A stretch of 18,230 bases of DNA from an uncultured Cardiobacterium sp. (GTDB lineage: Bacteria; Pseudomonadota; Gammaproteobacteria; Cardiobacteriales; Cardiobacteriaceae): assembly GCF_938028825.1 (NCBI RefSeq), contig NZ_CALIZP010000088.1, positions 1 to 18,230 of the forward strand, given 5' to 3'. The notes below the pieces were generated by a model. The model made no database searches. It had not been told where the DNA came from and saw nothing but the letters and a program-made list of their open reading frames with translations. Made by a program: the position numbers and the translations under genes. Positions 16,267-18,230 of the stretch are shown piece after piece. The first letter of the stretch is position 1; each line of letters opens with the position of its first letter.

Positions 16267-16540
16267 TCACTGCAAGGCGATAATGGCAGCGGCCGGATAG
16301 ATGTTAGCTTAGCGGAAAAGGGTGAATCCGTCTTCTCCACCCGCAGGGTAACGTTCCTGAACGCCTTCAATTTACAGAAAAATTTCTCAACCACATGCCG
16401 CCGTTTATAGCGCGGCACAATGACCACTTTGCTGCCGCGTTCTCTCAAATCCTCTCCGCCCCTGCATCAAACGTTGTCCGCCGGCAGTGCCCCAGATTCC
16501 CTGTCTTTAATCAAAGGCTCGATCCCGGCAAACGTCATGC
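16267..16540 (-). pseudogene. Decayed IS5-family transposase fragment (C-terminal part)
   Basis: Minus-strand translation gives pieces of a DDE transposase in changing frames: IEPLIKDRESGALPADNV, then FDAGAERI, then DLRERGSKVVIVPRYKRR and HVVEKFFCKLKAFRNVTLRV-EKTDSPFSA. These match the end of IS5-family transposases (RERG.KVVIP...R, H.VE.FF..LK.FR, catalytic Glu in VE). A TGA between the first two pieces and further frame changes show it is inactive. The usual stretch between the R-K-rich loop and H.VE is shortened. A +1 shift after FSA would lead to a stop at 16269-16267. Its last frame runs open into the lipoprotein gene, so IS debris supplies that gene's upstream region. Terminal inverted repeats were not found. 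Confidence 0.75.
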
Positions 16541-16862
16541 AGATGCTTTGGGTAAATCCCGCCACGGGCGGGCTTCAGCCCGCTGCCGCCCAGGCAAGAT
16601 CCACTACACGTAATCACAAAGCTCTCCCATTGGAGAAGGCGCTGGGGAGCGTTTATGCCAATCCCGGAAATCAAGGCGGGAAGGCGGTGCGCCGAAGGCA
16701 GTAAGATATACGGCGCGGGTTTCCCATAAAATTGCGTAGCGCTTTTATGCGTGCCCGGCCAGGCGAGCCAACACCTCATCGGTTCTATTGGGAACGACCA
16801 TGACGCGGCGGGACCGCCGGGCGTAACAACCACACCCTTTATCCATCCACAACCCCATCATC
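16541..16862. other. Non-coding stretch between IS remnant and rsx genes
   Basis: I find no convincing gene in these roughly 320 bp. It holds one strong hairpin (listed separately), a weak dyad TCTCC/GGAGA near 16625-16640, and the upstream region of the 49-codon ORF. No clear promoter for the rsx genes stands out; TTGCGT near 16734 lacks a good -10 at the right spacing. The large minus-strand frame across this area is a shadow of rsxD. Confidence 0.5.
16568..16583. repeat. G+C-rich palindrome (REP-like hairpin)
   Basis: GCGGGC-TTCA-GCCCGC forms a 6-bp stem with a stable tetraloop, and no T run follows. It resembles extragenic palindromes that are scattered in many proteobacterial genomes. 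Only one copy is seen here, so repeat status is unproven. Confidence 0.45.
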
Positions 16863-17012
16863 ATGACTGACAAACAAACCGACCCCCGCGCCGCGCGCCT
16901 TGCTGCCGCCCGCGCCAAAACCGAAGAACGCCGCATCGCCCATGCCAAACTCAAGCAGCACCTGCGCGACACCGCCGTGCCCATCCGCAAACCCGACAAC
17001 AGCACCCCATGA
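16863..17012 (+). CDS. Small basic protein overlapping rsxD (49 aa, unknown; RsxC/RsxB tail-like)
   Basis: A 49-codon frame starting at ATG 16863 ends in a TGA that overlaps the rsxD start (ATGA at 17009-17012). The product is highly charged and Ala/Arg/Lys-rich (TDPRAARLAAARAKTEERR...), probably one helix, with a Pro-rich end. The DPRAARLAAARAK part resembles the Ala/Lys-rich C-terminal tails of RsxC, and to a lesser degree RsxB, which would normally precede rsxD. It could therefore be a surviving tail of a lost rsxC, or a genuine small protein that couples translation to rsxD. The same codon preference as rsxD and the ATGA overlap favour it being translated. No strong ribosome site precedes the ATG. 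Function unknown. Confidence 0.6.
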   Translation: MTDKQTDPRAARLAAARAKTEERRIAHAKLKQHLRDTAVPIRKPDNSTP

Positions 17013-17929
17013 CCCCGTCCACCTCGCCCTACCTGCACACCGCGCCGCCGCTGCGCCGCGTCATGCTGCAAGTCGCCGCCGCGCTCATCCCCGGCATCCT
17101 CGTCCTTATCTGGTGGCAGGGCAGCCGCTGGCTGGGACAACTCGCCGTCGCCGTCATCACCGCCTACCTCTGCGAAACCGCCGTACTGCTTCTGCGGCAA
17201 AGACCGCTGGCGCCGCTGCGGGATGGCAGCGTCCTCATCACCGCCCTGCTGCTCGCCCTGTCCCTGCCCGTCCTCGCGCCGTGGTGGCTGGTGGCACTCG
17301 GCACCGCCTTCGCCGTCCTCCTCGGCAAACACCTCTACGGCGGCCTCGGCCAGAACCCCTTCAACCCCGCCATGGTCGGCTTCGCCATCCTCCTCGTCAG
17401 CTTCCCCGCGCTGATGAGCGGCGCGCCCGCCGCCCCCGTCGCCCTCGGCAGCGTGGACGCCACCAGTGCCGCCACCCTGCTTGACCACAGCCGCATGCTG
17501 CGTATCGGCGGTGCGCCGCTCAACGCCCTCTACCCGCCCTGGCAACAGCAACTCCTCACCGCCGCCTGGCTCGCGGGCGGCATCTGGCTCACCACCACCC
17601 GCGCCGCCGACTACCGCCTGCTCGCCTCCACCCTTATCGGCGCGACCCTCTGCGCCACCGCCTTCTGGCTGCAGGGTACGGACATGCTCAACCCCTACGC
17701 CCAGCTGACAAGCGGCGCCATTATCTTCGGCGCCTGCTTCATCGCCACCGACCCCGTCACCGCCGCCACCACCCCGCTGGGCCGCTGGATTTACGGTATT
17801 TACGTTGGTGCCGTCGCCATCGCCATCAGAAACCTCGGCAACTTCCCCGACGGCGTCGCCTTCGCCATCCTGCTGGGCAACGGCCTCGTCCCCCTCATTG
17901 ACCCCCTCACCCAACCCCGCTACCGATGA
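17009..17929 (+). CDS. rsxD: Rnf/Rsx electron transport complex subunit D
   Basis: This 306-residue integral membrane subunit of the Rnf/Rsx complex carries a covalently bound FMN. The complex moves electrons between NADH and ferredoxin or, in enteric bacteria, helps keep SoxR reduced. Diagnostic stretches are LAPWWLVALGTAFAVLLGKH, LYGGLGQNPFNPAMVGF and FIATDPVTA, which closely follow E. coli RsxD. The flavinylation motif DATSAAT places the acceptor Thr at residue 156. It is about 45 residues shorter than the E. coli protein, mainly in the loop before the flavin site. It overlaps the small upstream ORF and rsxG by ATGA junctions, so all are translationally coupled. rsxA, rsxB and rsxC, normally upstream, are absent from the window. 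Confidence 0.95.
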   Translation: MTPSTSPYLHTAPPLRRVMLQVAAALIPGILVLIWWQGSRWLGQLAVAVITAYLCETAVLLLRQRPLAPLRDGSVLITALLLALSLPVLAPWWLVALGTAFAVLLGKHLYGGLGQNPFNPAMVGFAILLVSFPALMSGAPAAPVALGSVDATSAATLLDHSRMLRIGGAPLNALYPPWQQQLLTAAWLAGGIWLTTTRAADYRLLASTLIGATLCATAFWLQGTDMLNPYAQLTSGAIIFGACFIATDPVTAATTPLGRWIYGIYVGAVAIAIRNLGNFPDGVAFAILLGNGLVPLIDPLTQPRYR

Positions 17930-18230
17930 ACGCCCCCACCAACGCCGCCCTGCGCCTCCTCGCCTACGCCACCATCACCATCAGCGCCGTCAGCATCACC
18001 TGGCTCACCGCCAAAGAACGCATCGCCGCCCAAGAGACCACCGCCCTGCTCAGCCAGTTCCGCGACATCACACCCGGCCTTGACGCCGACGACAGCTTCC
18101 TCGCCAACCGCGAAACCGTCACCATCGCGGGCACGGCGGGCGAACGCTACAACGCAGGCGACGGCAGCACCTACTACCGCACCCACACCGACAAAGGCTA
18201 CAACGGCAACATCACCCTGCTCATCGGCAT
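17926..18230 (+). CDS. rsxG: Rnf/Rsx electron transport complex subunit G (partial, runs off right end)
   Basis: The first 101 codons are present. RsxG is a periplasm-facing subunit with one N-terminal membrane helix and a covalently FMN-binding domain. The helix is at about residues 8-28. The FMN-binding domain begins with YRTHTDKGYNGNITLLIGI, matching the GY.G.I.LL.G block of the family. The flavin-accepting Thr (SGATxTS type motif) lies beyond the window. The ATG at 17926 overlaps the rsxD stop by ATGA, as in rsx operons. No frameshift is seen in the visible part. Confidence 0.92.
   Translation, partial: MNAPTNAALRLLAYATITISAVSITWLTAKERIAAQETTALLSQFRDITPGLDADDSFLANRETVTIAGTAGERYNAGDGSTYYRTHTDKGYNGNITLLIG

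Noticed and set aside
16745..17914. 389-codon minus-strand frame opposite rsxD
   Set aside because: Antisense to a gene with strong RsxD similarity; composition is that of a shadow frame.
1..18230. CRISPR arrays, tRNA or rRNA genes
   Set aside because: No regularly spaced direct repeats, cloverleaf-like sequence or rRNA-like conserved block was seen on either strand.

Overview
The window is about 18 kb of a G+C-rich (roughly 60%) proteobacterial chromosome. An enteric-type mannitol operon, the start of an Rnf/Rsx D-G pair and an oligopeptidase B all point to the Gammaproteobacteria (a Betaproteobacterium is possible). A mannitol-fermenting member such as Cardiobacteriaceae would fit, but that is a guess from gene content and not a sequence match. 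Most long reading frames opposite the real genes are shadows of high-GC coding sequence.

Left third (1-6321, all minus strand): a tightly packed operon read right to left. It encodes a SNF2-type helicase/ATPase (960 aa), a fused DUF262-DUF1524 (GmrSD-like) protein with a nucleotide-sensing DGQQR motif and an HNH-like motif, a beta-class DNA methyltransferase of the type III Mod kind, and the first 16 codons of a further gene that leaves the window. Gaps are about 10 bp or overlaps. This is a probable modification-based phage-defence island. The middle of the methyltransferase gene (about 785-1325) falls to about 40% G+C, as expected if its target-recognition domain was exchanged by recombination.

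Centre (6322-11271, plus strand): a 332-bp divergent spacer, then mtlA (mannitol PTS EIICBA) and mtlD (mannitol-1-phosphate 5-dehydrogenase), closed by a strong terminator. No mtlR follows. Next is a DHA2-type MFS exporter.

Right-centre (11272-15489, plus strand): two paralogous secreted proteins of unknown family. They share four cysteines but differ sharply in base composition (about 36% versus 60% G+C in sampled lines). The second is translationally close to a signal-peptide-bearing oligopeptidase B. A -35/-10 promoter, two hairpins between the paralogues and a shared convergent terminator mark the transcription units.

Right end (15490-18230): a minus-strand SGNH-hydrolase lipoprotein, a decayed IS5-family transposase remnant directly upstream of it, a stretch with one G+C-rich hairpin, then on the plus strand a 49-codon ORF overlapping rsxD, which overlaps rsxG (cut by the window edge). 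The usual rsxA/B/C are not upstream, so the Rnf/Rsx cluster is split here, next to the IS debris.

The best candidate for something under-described is the SNF2 / DUF262-DUF1524 / Mod cassette. The secreted paralogue pair linked to an exported oligopeptidase B is second.
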